NCBI GenBank assembly: GCA_902778135.1
Contig: CACYWP010000006.1
Span: 1 to 64,000, forward strand
DNA: 64,000 nucleotides
Direction: 5' to 3'
From: an uncultured Coriobacteriaceae bacterium
GTDB lineage: Bacteria > Actinomycetota > Coriobacteriia > Coriobacteriales > Atopobiaceae
Below the pieces are notes generated by a model. The model was not told the DNA's origin. It saw only the letters and a list, made by a program, of their open reading frames with translations, and made no database searches. Both the position numbers and the translations under genes were made by a program. Positions 25,659 through 35,893 of this stretch are shown in pieces (within the stretch, counting starts at the first letter, position 1; the number at the start of each line of letters is the position of its first letter).

Positions 25659-25839
25659 GGTTGCTCCTTTGATACGGTGCGACAGCATATACGATGATAG
25701 GCCCTTCCCGGTCGTGCTGGTCATCGGTTCCAATGGTTGGAACGATTGGGGCAGGGGAATGTGACGCCACGCCAGCGTTTCCGATGGTGGGTGTGCGACA
25801 ATTGGCGTGTCCGTCCGGCCAGCCAGCCAGGGGGTTGCC

Positions 25840-27258
25840 ATGTCCTTTCCCCGCATACTGCGCGTGCACATGGACGAGTTGGGCTGCACGGCACGGGAGC
25901 TCGCGCAAGCCTCCGACCTGTCCTCGTCAGCGATCTCGCGCTATCTGAAGGGCCGCCGCGCGCCTTCGGCCGATGGCGACGTGCCCGACCGTCTGGCGGT
26001 GGGGATGGCGGCGCTTGCCGCGCGCAGGGGCTGCCCGCCCATCGACACGGTGGCGTTGGCCACCGAGCTGCGCATGGCCCTGGACCCCGACCTGGCGTCC
26101 CGGACCGACCCCGGGGCGCTTGCGCGCAACCTGCGTCAGCTGATGGAGACGCTGGACATTGCGGGAAACCGCCTGGCGCGCTCGATGGGCTACGACCCCT
26201 CCTACATCTCGCGCATCCTGGGCGGAAAGCGCCATCCGGCCGACATGGCCCGCTTCGTCGAGGGAGTGGCCGCCTATGTGGCGCGCAACTGCGGAGACGA
26301 GCGCTCGCTGGGGCTGCTGTCCGACCTTACGGGCCTTTCCGTGGACGACCTGCGGACGGGCGGGAGGCGCGCCGACGCGACGAGGTCGTTCCTCCGCTCC
26401 GAGCTGGCCGACATCCCCGCCCGACCCAACACGCTGGAGAGCTTTCTGACCATCCTCGACGAGTCCGACCTCGATGACTTCCTTGTGGGTATCGACCTCG
26501 AGGGCATACACGTCCCGACCCTGCCCATCCAGCTGCCCACCACCAAGGTCTATCAGGGCATCGAGGAGATGAAGCAGGCCGAGCTGGACTTCCTGAAGGC
26601 GGCGGCGCTGTCGCCATCGACCGAGGACGTCATCCTCTACAGCGACATGCCCCTCGGCCAGATGGCGACCGACGACGAGTTCGCCCGCAAGGTGATGCTG
26701 GGCATGGCCATGCTGGTGCGCAAGGGCGTCCACCTGCACAACATCCATGACGTGCATCGCCCCCTGAACGAGCTGATCATGGGGCTGGAGGGGTGGATAC
26801 CCGTCTACATGACGGGACAGATCAGCCCCTATTACCTGCCCGAACCCACCAACCACACGTTCCTGCACTTCCTGCGGTCGGCTGGCACGGTGGCCGTCCA
26901 GGGCGAGGCGATCCGAGGCCATCACGCGTCGGGGCGCTACGTGGTCAGCAAGGCCCCGTCCGACGTGTCCTACTACCGCCAGCGCGCCAAGGAGCTGCTG
27001 GCCCAGGCCCGTCCGCTGATGCGCATCTATCGCGACGACCGCCTGGTGCAGCTTGAGCGCGACGTGCGGGCGCTGGCCTCGGACGTGTCCTGCGAGCCCA
27101 CGCAGGTGGGGGAGGGGACGTTCAGGAACATGACCATCCTCGTCTGGCCGGGCAGCCATGCGCTGATCGAGAAGGACAACCCACCCAAGGTCGCGTTCCT
27201 CATCGAGCATCCCGCGCTGGTCGACGCCCTGGCCCGTTACCAGCCGACGCTGCTGTAG
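25840..27258 (+). CDS. Large regulator with two tandem XRE-type HTH motifs
   Basis: This 472-residue protein begins with an XRE-like helix-turn-helix (TARELAQASDLSSSAISRYL, about 15-34). A second follows at about 105-130 (GNRLARSMGYDPSYISRILG). The remaining roughly 300 residues include SPSTEDVILYSDMPLGQM and a conserved-looking MAMLVRKGVHLHNIHDVHRP, with no domain I can name. It may bind DNA cooperatively and sense a ligand with the C-terminal domain. AGGGGGTTGCC precedes ATG 25840. It is divergent from the YoaK gene, a possible target. Confidence 0.7.
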   Translation: MSFPRILRVHMDELGCTARELAQASDLSSSAISRYLKGRRAPSADGDVPDRLAVGMAALAARRGCPPIDTVALATELRMALDPDLASRTDPGALARNLRQLMETLDIAGNRLARSMGYDPSYISRILGGKRHPADMARFVEGVAAYVARNCGDERSLGLLSDLTGLSVDDLRTGGRRADATRSFLRSELADIPARPNTLESFLTILDESDLDDFLVGIDLEGIHVPTLPIQLPTTKVYQGIEEMKQAELDFLKAAALSPSTEDVILYSDMPLGQMATDDEFARKVMLGMAMLVRKGVHLHNIHDVHRPLNELIMGLEGWIPVYMTGQISPYYLPEPTNHTFLHFLRSAGTVAVQGEAIRGHHASGRYVVSKAPSDVSYYRQRAKELLAQARPLMRIYRDDRLVQLERDVRALASDVSCEPTQVGEGTFRNMTILVWPGSHALIEKDNPPKVAFLIEHPALVDALARYQPTLL

Positions 27259-27375
27259 GCTCCGGCCGCGCGGTCGTCGACCCCAGCGGCAGGTCACGCT
27301 CGCGGATGCCAGTGCAGTCACAGGCCATGATTCCCGTATAACGGAGGTGTTGTCAGCTAACGGACGGAGGGAATC

Positions 27376-28296
27376 ATGGCTGCGCAGTATCTGGTGCTGG
27401 ACATCGGCGGCACGTTCATCAAGTATGCGATCATGGACCGGGAGGGCCAATTCGTCGAGCAGGGCAAGGTGCCCGCCGTCACCGACAGCGAGGGGGGCAC
27501 GCTCGGGGCGCTGGCCGACGTGCGCGACGCCGTGTCCGCCTACGACTACGAGGGAGTGGCCATCTCGATGCCCGGGCGCGTCGACACCGCTGCTGGCATC
27601 GCGCATACGGGCGGCGCCTTCCAGTGGGTGCACGACTATCCGGCAGCCGAGCGGTACGGTGCGGTGTTTGGCAAGCCGTGCACGGTCGCCAACGACGGCA
27701 AGTGCGCCGCCAGCGCCGAGAACTGGCTGGGTGCCCTGTCCGACGTCAACTCGGGTGCTGTGCTCGTTCTGGGCACTGGCATCGGCGGCGGCATCGTCAT
27801 CAACAACGAGGTGTGGATGGGCGCCACGGGCGGCGCGGGCGAGCTCTCCGCCTTCATCACCGACCACGAGGGCGTCAAGAACGGCCTGGGCTGGGGCAAC
27901 ATCGGCATCATGTGGGCGGCGCACATCTCGGCGGGCTCCATCACGGGCAAGTACGGTGCCATCAAGGGCATCGAGAAGGCCGACGGCATCATGCTCTTCG
28001 ACGCCTACGAGGCGGGGGACCCGGTGGCGCAGGACGTCCTCAAGACCTTTGGCGAGGAGGCCGCGGCCGGCATCTGCTCGCTGCAGAGCGTGCTCGACCT
28101 CGAGCGCTACGCCATCGGTGGCGGGATCAGCGCTCGTCCCGAGACCACCCAGATCATCGCCGACGCGGTGGATGCGCTCTTCGACCCCTACGTCGACTTC
28201 CTGCCGTACGGCAAGCCCGAGATCGTGACCTGCAAGTTCGGCAACGAGGCCAACCTGATTGGCGCGCTGGCCTTCCATCTGCACAAGGAGGGGTAG
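27376..28296 (+). CDS. ROK-family sugar kinase
   Basis: This 306-residue kinase has the N-terminal phosphate loop LDIGGTFIKYAIMD, catalytic segment VANDGKCAASAENWLG and LGTGIGGGIVINNEV. The usual ROK zinc motif (HxxxxxxGxxCxCGxxGC) is missing, as in the kinase group associated with beta-glucoside or amino-sugar use. Probable reaction: ATP-dependent 6-phosphorylation of a hexose or beta-glucoside. ACGGAGGGAATC precedes the start. A 6-phospho-beta-glucosidase lies 6 kb downstream but not in the same operon. Confidence 0.88.
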   Translation: MAAQYLVLDIGGTFIKYAIMDREGQFVEQGKVPAVTDSEGGTLGALADVRDAVSAYDYEGVAISMPGRVDTAAGIAHTGGAFQWVHDYPAAERYGAVFGKPCTVANDGKCAASAENWLGALSDVNSGAVLVLGTGIGGGIVINNEVWMGATGGAGELSAFITDHEGVKNGLGWGNIGIMWAAHISAGSITGKYGAIKGIEKADGIMLFDAYEAGDPVAQDVLKTFGEEAAAGICSLQSVLDLERYAIGGGISARPETTQIIADAVDALFDPYVDFLPYGKPEIVTCKFGNEANLIGALAFHLHKEG

Positions 28297-28437
28297 GCAG
28301 CCGTCCGTGCGGAATGCGGACGCGGCACGCATTCGTCGAGTCCTGGCGCGCCTTCACGCGTACCATCGGTGGCGTGGGCGCGCGCCTGTGTGACAATGGT
28401 GGCGACATGGCACGGACTTCTGGGGAGAGGGGTTCGC

Positions 28438-29715
28438 ATGAGGACGGTCGCGCTGCCGTACGGCCACGGCACGCTCGACCTGCACATCGAGGAGGACTGC
28501 CTCGAGGCGCTGGTCGAGACGAAGATGGGGGAGCTCGAGCCCGCCCCAAGCGAGGAGGAGCTCGTGCGACAGGCCCTGGCGCACCCCATCGGGACCCCGT
28601 GCCTCGGCGACCTTGCCCGCGACAGGGACCGCATCGTGCTGGTCACCAGCGATCACACCCGCGCCGTCCCGAGCCGCATCACCCTGCCGTTGGAGCTCGA
28701 GGAGATCCGACGCGCAAACCCGCGTGCCGACATCACCATCCTCATAGCGACGGGCCTGCACCGCGTGACCACCGAGGAGGAGCAGCGGCGCATGTTCGGC
28801 GACCGCATCGTGGACGAGGAGCGCATCGTCTGCAACGACGCCTTCGACCCAACGCAGTTCGTGGACATGGGCACCCTGCCGTCCGGGGCCAGCTTCAAGG
28901 TCAACCGACTGGTCACGGAGTGCGACCTGCTCCTCTGCGAGGGGTTCATCGAACCGCACTTCTTCGCGGGTTTCTCGGGCGGGCGCAAGTCCATCCTGCC
29001 GGGCATCTGCTCGGAGGAGACGGTCAAGGAGAACCACTCCTATCGGGCCATCGCCAGCCCCTATGCGCTGACGGGCGTGCTGGAGCGCAACCCCATACAC
29101 GAGGACATGCTCGTCGCGGCGCGGCGGGCAGGGGTGGCGTTCATCCTCAACGTGGCCCTCAACGCGCGCAAGGAGGTCATCGGCGCCTGGGCGGGTGACC
29201 TCGAGCAGGCGCATGCGGCGGGGGTCGAGTTCGTGCGCACGTGGTCGCAGTGCCCGCCGGTGACCGGCGACATCGTCATCACCACCAACGGTGGCTACCC
29301 ACTCGACCAGAACCTCTACCAGAGCCCCAAGGCGGTGGCGACGGCCGAGGCCTGCGCCGGCGAGGATGGGGTCATCATCATGTGCTGCAGCTGCCTGGAG
29401 GGCATGGGTGGCAGCCATTTTGCCGAGCTCATCCAGATGGGCACGCCCGAGGAGATCGATGCCTACCTGTCCGGCATCCCCGCGAACCAGACCATCCCGG
29501 AGCAATGGTGCCCGCAGATCTATGCGCGCATCCTGCGGAAGCATCCCATCATCCTGGTGACGACCCACCTCGACCGGGATACCGTGCGCAGATGCAACAT
29601 GATACCCGCCTCGACGCCAGACGAGGCGCTGGCCATCGCCCGCCAGATCAAGGGGGATGACGCGCGTGTCGTGGTCATACCCGATGGGGTGAGCGTCCTG
29701 GCGGTGGCGGGCTAG
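28438..29715 (+). CDS. LarA-like nickel-pincer racemase/epimerase
   Basis: This 425-residue protein of the lactate racemase family carries all key residues at the same numbers as I recall for Lactobacillus LarA: Asp72 and Arg75 (SDHTRAVPSR), His108 (GLHRVTTEE), His174 and Lys184 (EPHFFAGFSGGRKSILPG) and His200 (ENHSY). Lys184 is the residue that tethers the nickel-pincer cofactor. The agreement supports ATG 28438 (GGGGAGAGGGG upstream). The two-subunit UxaA-type dehydratase downstream suggests the substrate is a sugar acid or another 2-hydroxy acid rather than lactate; this is inference. Confidence 0.88.
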   Translation: MRTVALPYGHGTLDLHIEEDCLEALVETKMGELEPAPSEEELVRQALAHPIGTPCLGDLARDRDRIVLVTSDHTRAVPSRITLPLELEEIRRANPRADITILIATGLHRVTTEEEQRRMFGDRIVDEERIVCNDAFDPTQFVDMGTLPSGASFKVNRLVTECDLLLCEGFIEPHFFAGFSGGRKSILPGICSEETVKENHSYRAIASPYALTGVLERNPIHEDMLVAARRAGVAFILNVALNARKEVIGAWAGDLEQAHAAGVEFVRTWSQCPPVTGDIVITTNGGYPLDQNLYQSPKAVATAEACAGEDGVIIMCCSCLEGMGGSHFAELIQMGTPEEIDAYLSGIPANQTIPEQWCPQIYARILRKHPIILVTTHLDRDTVRRCNMIPASTPDEALAIARQIKGDDARVVVIPDGVSVLAVAG

Positions 29716-29783
29716 GCGATGCTATGGAGGGTCCTCCCGTGCGCCGGCCGTGCGGGAGAATCGATGTGATGAGGGGGCCGCAG

Positions 29784-30098
29784 ATGGCAGACAGGGCAAT
29801 CGCCCTCAAGGCGAGCGAGCGGGACAACGTGGCGACCATCTTCGCTGACGGAATCGTTGCAGGCACCGAGGTCGAGGTGCTCGACCCCACGGGTGCCAGG
29901 ACGCTCATGACGGTGGTCGACGACGTTCCCTATGGTCACAAGCTCGCGCTGTGCGACATCGCGCTGGGAGCGCAGATCACCAAGTATGGCGAGGAGATCG
30001 GCATGGCCTCGCAGGACATTCGCCGGGGCGCCTACGTGCACGTGCACAACCTCGACAGCATGCGTGGCAGGGGAGACCTCGAGAGGGAGGGTGAGTAA
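29784..30098 (+). CDS. UxaA-type dehydratase, small (SAF-domain) subunit
   Basis: This 104-residue SAF-domain protein is homologous to the N-terminal part of altronate/galactarate dehydratases and to SuyA. VPYGHKLAL contains the conserved His. GAGGGGGCCGCAG precedes ATG 29784. It ends 1 nt before the large-subunit ATG. In UxaA of Escherichia coli both parts are one chain; here they are split. Confidence 0.85.
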   Translation: MADRAIALKASERDNVATIFADGIVAGTEVEVLDPTGARTLMTVVDDVPYGHKLALCDIALGAQITKYGEEIGMASQDIRRGAYVHVHNLDSMRGRGDLEREGE

Positions 30099-30099
30099 C

Positions 30100-31266
30100 A
30101 TGCCGGGCTTCATGGGGTACCGCCGTCCGGACGGACGGTACGGCGCACGTAACCTCGTTGCCATAATACCCAGCGTTACCTGCGCAAACGATGTCGCGCA
30201 GGCCATCGTGCGCCAAGTGGGGGGCACGGTGGCCTACCTGCACCACCAGGGCTGCTGCCAGCTGCCGCCCGACCTCGAGCGCGTGACCGACACGCTGATC
30301 AGCCTGGGCAGGGGTCCCAACGTCGCCGCCGTGCTCATCGTGAGCCTCGGCTGCGAGGGGACCGACCACGCACGCATGTACGATGAGCTGAGGGCAACGG
30401 GCAAGCCCGTGGAGATCATTCGCATCCAGGAGCTTGGTGGCGTGAGCAAGGCCATACGCGAGGGGACCGACATTGCCCGTCGCATGGTGATCGCCGCATC
30501 TGGCCTGCAACGCGAGCGCGCCGACCTCTCGAACGTGGTCATGGCCATCAAGTGTGGTGCGTCGGACACCACGAGTGGCATCGCGTCCAACTGCGTCATA
30601 GGCGCGGTTGCCGACCGCCTCGTCGACCTGGGTGCCACGGTGGTCTTTGGCGAGACGACCGAGTTCATCGGAGGGGAGCATCTGCTGGCCCGCCGTGCGG
30701 TGGACGAGGGTGTCGCGCATCGCATCTACGAGATCGTGGACCAGATGGAGACGCGTGCCAAGAGCGTCGGGTGCGACATGCGGCGCGGCCAGCCCACGCC
30801 CGGCAACATCGCGGGAGGCCTCTCGAGCATCGAGGAGAAGAGCCTTGGCGCCATCGTCAAGAGCGGCACCAGGCCCATCCAGGGCGTGCTCGACTATCCG
30901 GAGTTCGTGTCCGACCAGAAGGGGCTGTGGATCAAGGACACGCCCGGACGCGAGCCCGAGATCCTGACGGGCATGGCCGCAACGGGCGCGCAGTTCATGT
31001 GCTTCTCGACAGGCCTCGGTGCCCCTCAGGGCTTTCCCAGCATGCCGGTCATCAAGATCTGCGGCAATCCCCATACGTACGAGCGCATGGAGGAGGACAT
31101 GGACGTCAACGCGGGCCTTGTCATCACGGGCGAGAGGAGCATCGAGGAGGTGGCCGACGAGGTCTTTGCCAAGATCGTCCGGGTGCTGGGCGGCGAGATG
31201 ACGAAGAACGAGGCGATCGGCTACTTCAGCGCCATCGACATCCATTGCCTTGGGCCGGTCATCTAG
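30100..31266 (+). CDS. UxaA-type dehydratase, large subunit
   Basis: This 388-residue subunit matches the C-terminal catalytic domain of altronate/galactarate dehydratases and SuyB. Features include YRRPDGRYGARNLVAIIPSV near the N-terminus, HHQGCCQ, SLGCEGTD, KCGASDTTSGIASN, GETTEFIGGEH and the C-terminal KICGNPHTYERM. Cys residues probably bind an Fe-S or iron centre. Likely reaction: dehydration or similar beta-elimination of a 2-hydroxy acid. The ATG at 30100 follows the small-subunit stop by one base, so the subunits are coupled. Confidence 0.87.
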   Translation: MPGFMGYRRPDGRYGARNLVAIIPSVTCANDVAQAIVRQVGGTVAYLHHQGCCQLPPDLERVTDTLISLGRGPNVAAVLIVSLGCEGTDHARMYDELRATGKPVEIIRIQELGGVSKAIREGTDIARRMVIAASGLQRERADLSNVVMAIKCGASDTTSGIASNCVIGAVADRLVDLGATVVFGETTEFIGGEHLLARRAVDEGVAHRIYEIVDQMETRAKSVGCDMRRGQPTPGNIAGGLSSIEEKSLGAIVKSGTRPIQGVLDYPEFVSDQKGLWIKDTPGREPEILTGMAATGAQFMCFSTGLGAPQGFPSMPVIKICGNPHTYERMEEDMDVNAGLVITGERSIEEVADEVFAKIVRVLGGEMTKNEAIGYFSAIDIHCLGPVI

Positions 31267-31422
31267 GGCTGCAGGCGGGCTTGGAACTAAAGTCCAGCGA
31301 TATGGCCCGACGGACTGGAATTGCCGGACACGACGTTCAGCTTGGCAATTGCGAGCGCCTTGCGAGGAATGCGCGTCGTAGGATGGACATCGAGCGCAAC
31401 ATACGACCGAAAGGGGCACACA

Positions 31423-32409
31423 ATGAAGCTTGGCATCGTGGGAACCGGTATGATCGTCCGCATGGTCGGGCCGAACCTGAAGTCCTGGGGCGTCGAGGCG
31501 ACGGCCGTCGCCGGCACTCCCAACACGATGGACCAGATCAACGAGCTGGCCGATGAGTTTGGTGCCGCCGGTCGCTACACCGACTACCACGACCTGATTG
31601 CCGACCCCAATGTCGACACCGTCTATGTCGCCGTGCCCAACTTCCTGCACTATGCCGTCACCGAGGCAGCCATCCTGGCGGGCAAGGACGTCATCTGCGA
31701 GAAGCCGCTGGCCTCCAACGAGGTCGAGGCGGCACGTCTTGCCGAGCTGGCCAAGGAGCACGGGCGCTTCCTCTGGGAGGCCGTCGTCACCACGCGCCAG
31801 CCCAACTTCAAGCTGGTCCGTGACGAGCTGCTGCCGCGCATCGGCACCGTCAAGATCGCAACCGTCAACTACAGCCAGTACAGCAGCCGTTACGACGCCT
31901 TCCGTGCCGGAGAGGTCCTGCCTGCGTTCGATCCCGCGAAGGCGGGCGGTGCCATCATGGACATCGGCCTGTACACCCTGACCTACACTATCGGCCTGTT
32001 CGGCAAGCCGAAGTCCGCCACCTATCGCGCCAACATCGAGCGTGGCATCGACACCTCGGGCGTCATCGACTTCGACTACGACGGGTTCCGCGCGGTCAAC
32101 GTCTGCGCGAAGGACTGCGGTGCCCCGTGCGTCATGCAGATCCAGGGTACCGACGGCTATATCGTGTCCAACTCCCAGCCCAACCTGTGCGGGGCTGTGA
32201 CGCTGCACCTCAACGACGGCACCGAGGAGACCTTCGACGAAAGCTATCCCGTCATGTGGGAGGGCGAGTTCCGCGAGTTCCTGGCCCAGCAGGAGGCCGG
32301 CGACCTCGACGAATGCTACCGCCAGCTCGACGAGAGCCTGGTGGTCAGCTGCGTGCAGAACACCATCCGCCGCGAGGCCGGCGTCATCTTCCCGCAGGAC
32401 GGGCAGTAG
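31423..32409 (+). CDS. Gfo/Idh/MocA-family oxidoreductase
   Basis: This 328-residue NAD(P)-dependent dehydrogenase has the N-terminal Rossmann GIVGTGMIVRM, the EKPLASN motif containing the catalytic Lys, and GGAIMDIGLYTL in the C-terminal domain. Family members oxidise sugars, inositols or related polyols. It follows the LarA/UxaA genes by 156 nt and may be part of the same pathway, though the gap contains an inverted repeat and could hold its own promoter. AAAGGGGCACACA precedes the ATG. A terminator follows. Confidence 0.9.
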   Translation: MKLGIVGTGMIVRMVGPNLKSWGVEATAVAGTPNTMDQINELADEFGAAGRYTDYHDLIADPNVDTVYVAVPNFLHYAVTEAAILAGKDVICEKPLASNEVEAARLAELAKEHGRFLWEAVVTTRQPNFKLVRDELLPRIGTVKIATVNYSQYSSRYDAFRAGEVLPAFDPAKAGGAIMDIGLYTLTYTIGLFGKPKSATYRANIERGIDTSGVIDFDYDGFRAVNVCAKDCGAPCVMQIQGTDGYIVSNSQPNLCGAVTLHLNDGTEETFDESYPVMWEGEFREFLAQQEAGDLDECYRQLDESLVVSCVQNTIRREAGVIFPQDGQ

Positions 32410-32442
32410 GCCGCATCCCCCACAAGCCAGTCGTTCCCTCAG

Positions 32443-32469
32443 AGCCCCCGGTCGACCGGGGGCTTTCTC
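32443..32469 (+). terminator. Terminator after the Gfo/Idh/MocA gene
   Basis: AGCCCCCGGTC/GACCGGGGGCT forms an 11-bp self-complementary stem (32443-32464) followed by TTCTC. Confidence 0.75.
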
Positions 32470-32542
32470 GTCGACCCCGTCCGACGTCGGCTGGAATTGT
32501 GGGTGCCTGAGGTCACCCCATCGGTATCTGCGGAGCCCAGAA

Positions 32543-32711
32543 GGCAAAAGTGTTCAGGAAATTCCGTTAGTCAGAAGCATTGTCAGATCTATCCGATTGT
32601 CTGCGCTTATACAAGTCCTGCTGACCTGCGGATTCCTTACCGCTTTGCGCATTCCGTCGCTGGAAGCGATAATGAATTACTGACTAACGGAATTTCCTGA
32701 ACACTTTTGCC
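32543..32711. mobile_element. 169-bp MITE-like element with 32-bp perfect terminal inverted repeats
   Basis: The left arm (32543-32574) begins GGCAAAAGTGTTCAGG and the right arm (32680-32711) is its exact 32-nt complement. A 105-nt interior without a gene carries one TTGTCTGCGCTT (32597-32608), the box found in the 159-nt elements. The element is AT-richer than its surroundings. I see no clear target-site duplication. No transposase is in the window, so it would need one acting in trans. A simple giant hairpin is the alternative. Confidence 0.7.
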
Positions 32712-32826
32712 CCCATGCGCTACGCGCCGCGCACCGGTGGGTACCCATGACGGCCGCGCTGCGAACGCCGCTGGCACTTTCGGCGATAATGGGAGGCGTG
32801 AGCCGAGGGCGAGGGAAGGATTGGAC

Positions 32827-33153
32827 ATGGATCACGAGCGAGAGGCGCGCGGCATCCACCTCGAGGGCAACAACTGCTCGAATTCCGTCTATCGTGCGTT
32901 TTCGGACGTCGACAAGGCTGGTGGCAGGCCTCCTGCGCCTCGCAGCATCGCCGGCAAGTGCGGTGCGCTGCTGACGGCCCAGAAGGTGCTTGCGGACCTG
33001 GGCATCGACCGTGCCGACGAGCTCGAGCGGGAGTTCGAGCGTCACTTCGGCTACGTGAAGTGCGTCGACCTCAAGCGCAACCGCTGCAGCTGCAACGACT
33101 GCGTTGGCGTCGCATCCCATCTCGTGGACGAGTACATCGCTCAGGCCGGCTGA
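32827..33153 (+). CDS. C_GCAxxG_C_C-family putative redox protein
   Basis: This 108-residue protein has the Cys pattern of the C_GCAxxG_C_C family: GNNCSNSVYRAF, GKCGALLTAQKV, then VKCVDLKRNRCSCNDCVG. Members are small, often beside redox enzymes, and of unknown function. AAGGATTGGAC precedes ATG 32827. It stands alone between the MITE-like element and a HAD phosphatase gene. Confidence 0.78.
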   Translation: MDHEREARGIHLEGNNCSNSVYRAFSDVDKAGGRPPAPRSIAGKCGALLTAQKVLADLGIDRADELEREFERHFGYVKCVDLKRNRCSCNDCVGVASHLVDEYIAQAG

Positions 33154-33390
33154 CCGTCATCCAGGGCCTACGATCCCGGTGACGGCGTGGCGGAGACGCA
33201 CATCGCACGGCTCCACCTCTCGTGGCGAGCCGGACGATGGTCCCGCACCGGGGCCCGGTTCACCGACCACTGCCGCTGCTTGCTTCTCCGTTGCCAGAGG
33301 GGGCCGCAAGGGTTGATATGCTGGTCCTGTCAGCCATCCGGCCAGGGTGACGTGGGCCGGGCAACGCTGCGAGCCGAAACGGGGGACGTC

Positions 33391-34209
33391 ATGATCGAAA
33401 CCATCACCGCGGTTGTCGCCGACATCGACGGGACGCTCAACATGAAGGGCAGCAGCCTGGGGCCGCGTACCATCGCGGCGCTCGAAGGGCTGCACGAGCG
33501 GGGGATTCTCTTCGGTACCGCGTCAGGACGTCCGTTTGACCAACGCTCGCTCGACAACGCCCGGGTCTGGGGCCTCTCCTTCCCGTTCGACATGGCCATA
33601 GGGATGAACGGTGGCGACCTGTGGGACAAGGACCACGAGGGCGTCGAACACATCATGCTGCTCGAGGCCCCACACGTGCGCGAGATCCTCTCGTTCATGT
33701 GGCCCTGCGACTGCAACATCATCGTCTACGAGGATGCATACGACCATGTGCTGATCAGGCGGATGGATGACAGGTTCGCGCTCATCGCCAAGAACATGCA
33801 TGCCAACTGGGAGTGCGTCTCGCGCGAGGTGATGGGTCGCAAGGACACCGGCAAGATCGAGATCCAGTATGACAAGGCGGACGAGGACCTGATCATGGGG
33901 GTCATCGCGAACCATCCGTCACCTCATTGGAGTGCGGTGCGCACGTCTCCGGGCACGGTAGAGTTCATGAGACCCGGCCTTGACAAGGGTGTCGCGCTGC
34001 GGCGCTATGCCGAGCGCAACGACATCCCCATCGGCCAGATCATGGCGGTGGGGGACATGGACAACGACATCGCCATGATTGCCGCGGCCGGCTGGGGCGT
34101 GTGCATGGCCAACGGCTGCGACGAGGCGAAGGCCGTGGCAGACGCCGTCACGGAGTACGGCGTGGGCGAGGACGGCTTCGGCCGCTACTTCGAGGACCAC
34201 GTGTTCTGA
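33391..34209 (+). CDS. Cof-type HAD phosphatase
   Basis: This 272-residue HAD-superfamily IIB hydrolase has motif I VVADIDGTLN, motif II TASGRP, a catalytic Lys (GLDKGVAL) and motif IV GDMDNDIAMI. It should dephosphorylate sugar phosphates or similar small molecules. ACGGGGGACGTC precedes ATG 33391. It lies 160 nt upstream of the 6-phospho-beta-glucosidase gene but hairpins separate them. Confidence 0.9.
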   Translation: MIETITAVVADIDGTLNMKGSSLGPRTIAALEGLHERGILFGTASGRPFDQRSLDNARVWGLSFPFDMAIGMNGGDLWDKDHEGVEHIMLLEAPHVREILSFMWPCDCNIIVYEDAYDHVLIRRMDDRFALIAKNMHANWECVSREVMGRKDTGKIEIQYDKADEDLIMGVIANHPSPHWSAVRTSPGTVEFMRPGLDKGVALRRYAERNDIPIGQIMAVGDMDNDIAMIAAAGWGVCMANGCDEAKAVADAVTEYGVGEDGFGRYFEDHVF

Positions 34210-34222
34210 GGCGTGGCAGTGA

Positions 34223-35806
<1,584 letters not shown>

Positions 35807-35853
35807 CCAGGCATATGTGCTGGCGGGACCGCGTGTCTCGCGCCGTCAGGGGC

Positions 35854-35880
35854 CGCCCCGGCGCCGGTTGCGTCGGGGCG
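35854..35880. terminator. Possible bidirectional terminator
   Basis: A short stem CGCCCCG/CGGGGCG (35854-35860 with 35874-35880) lies between the convergent GH1 and NimA-like genes. There is no clear T-tract. Confidence 0.4.
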
Positions 35881-35893
35881 GGCGCCCGTGTGG

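Noticed and set aside
25927..32547. Antisense frames of 801 and 856 codons across the HTH/ROK and LarA/UxaA region
   Set aside because: Low-complexity Ala/Gly/Arg/Asp/His translations typical of shadow frames; no ribosome site or recognisable domain.
32497..32700. Sixty-seven-codon frame inside the MITE-like element
   Set aside because: It reads through the terminal inverted repeat and has no ribosome site or domain.
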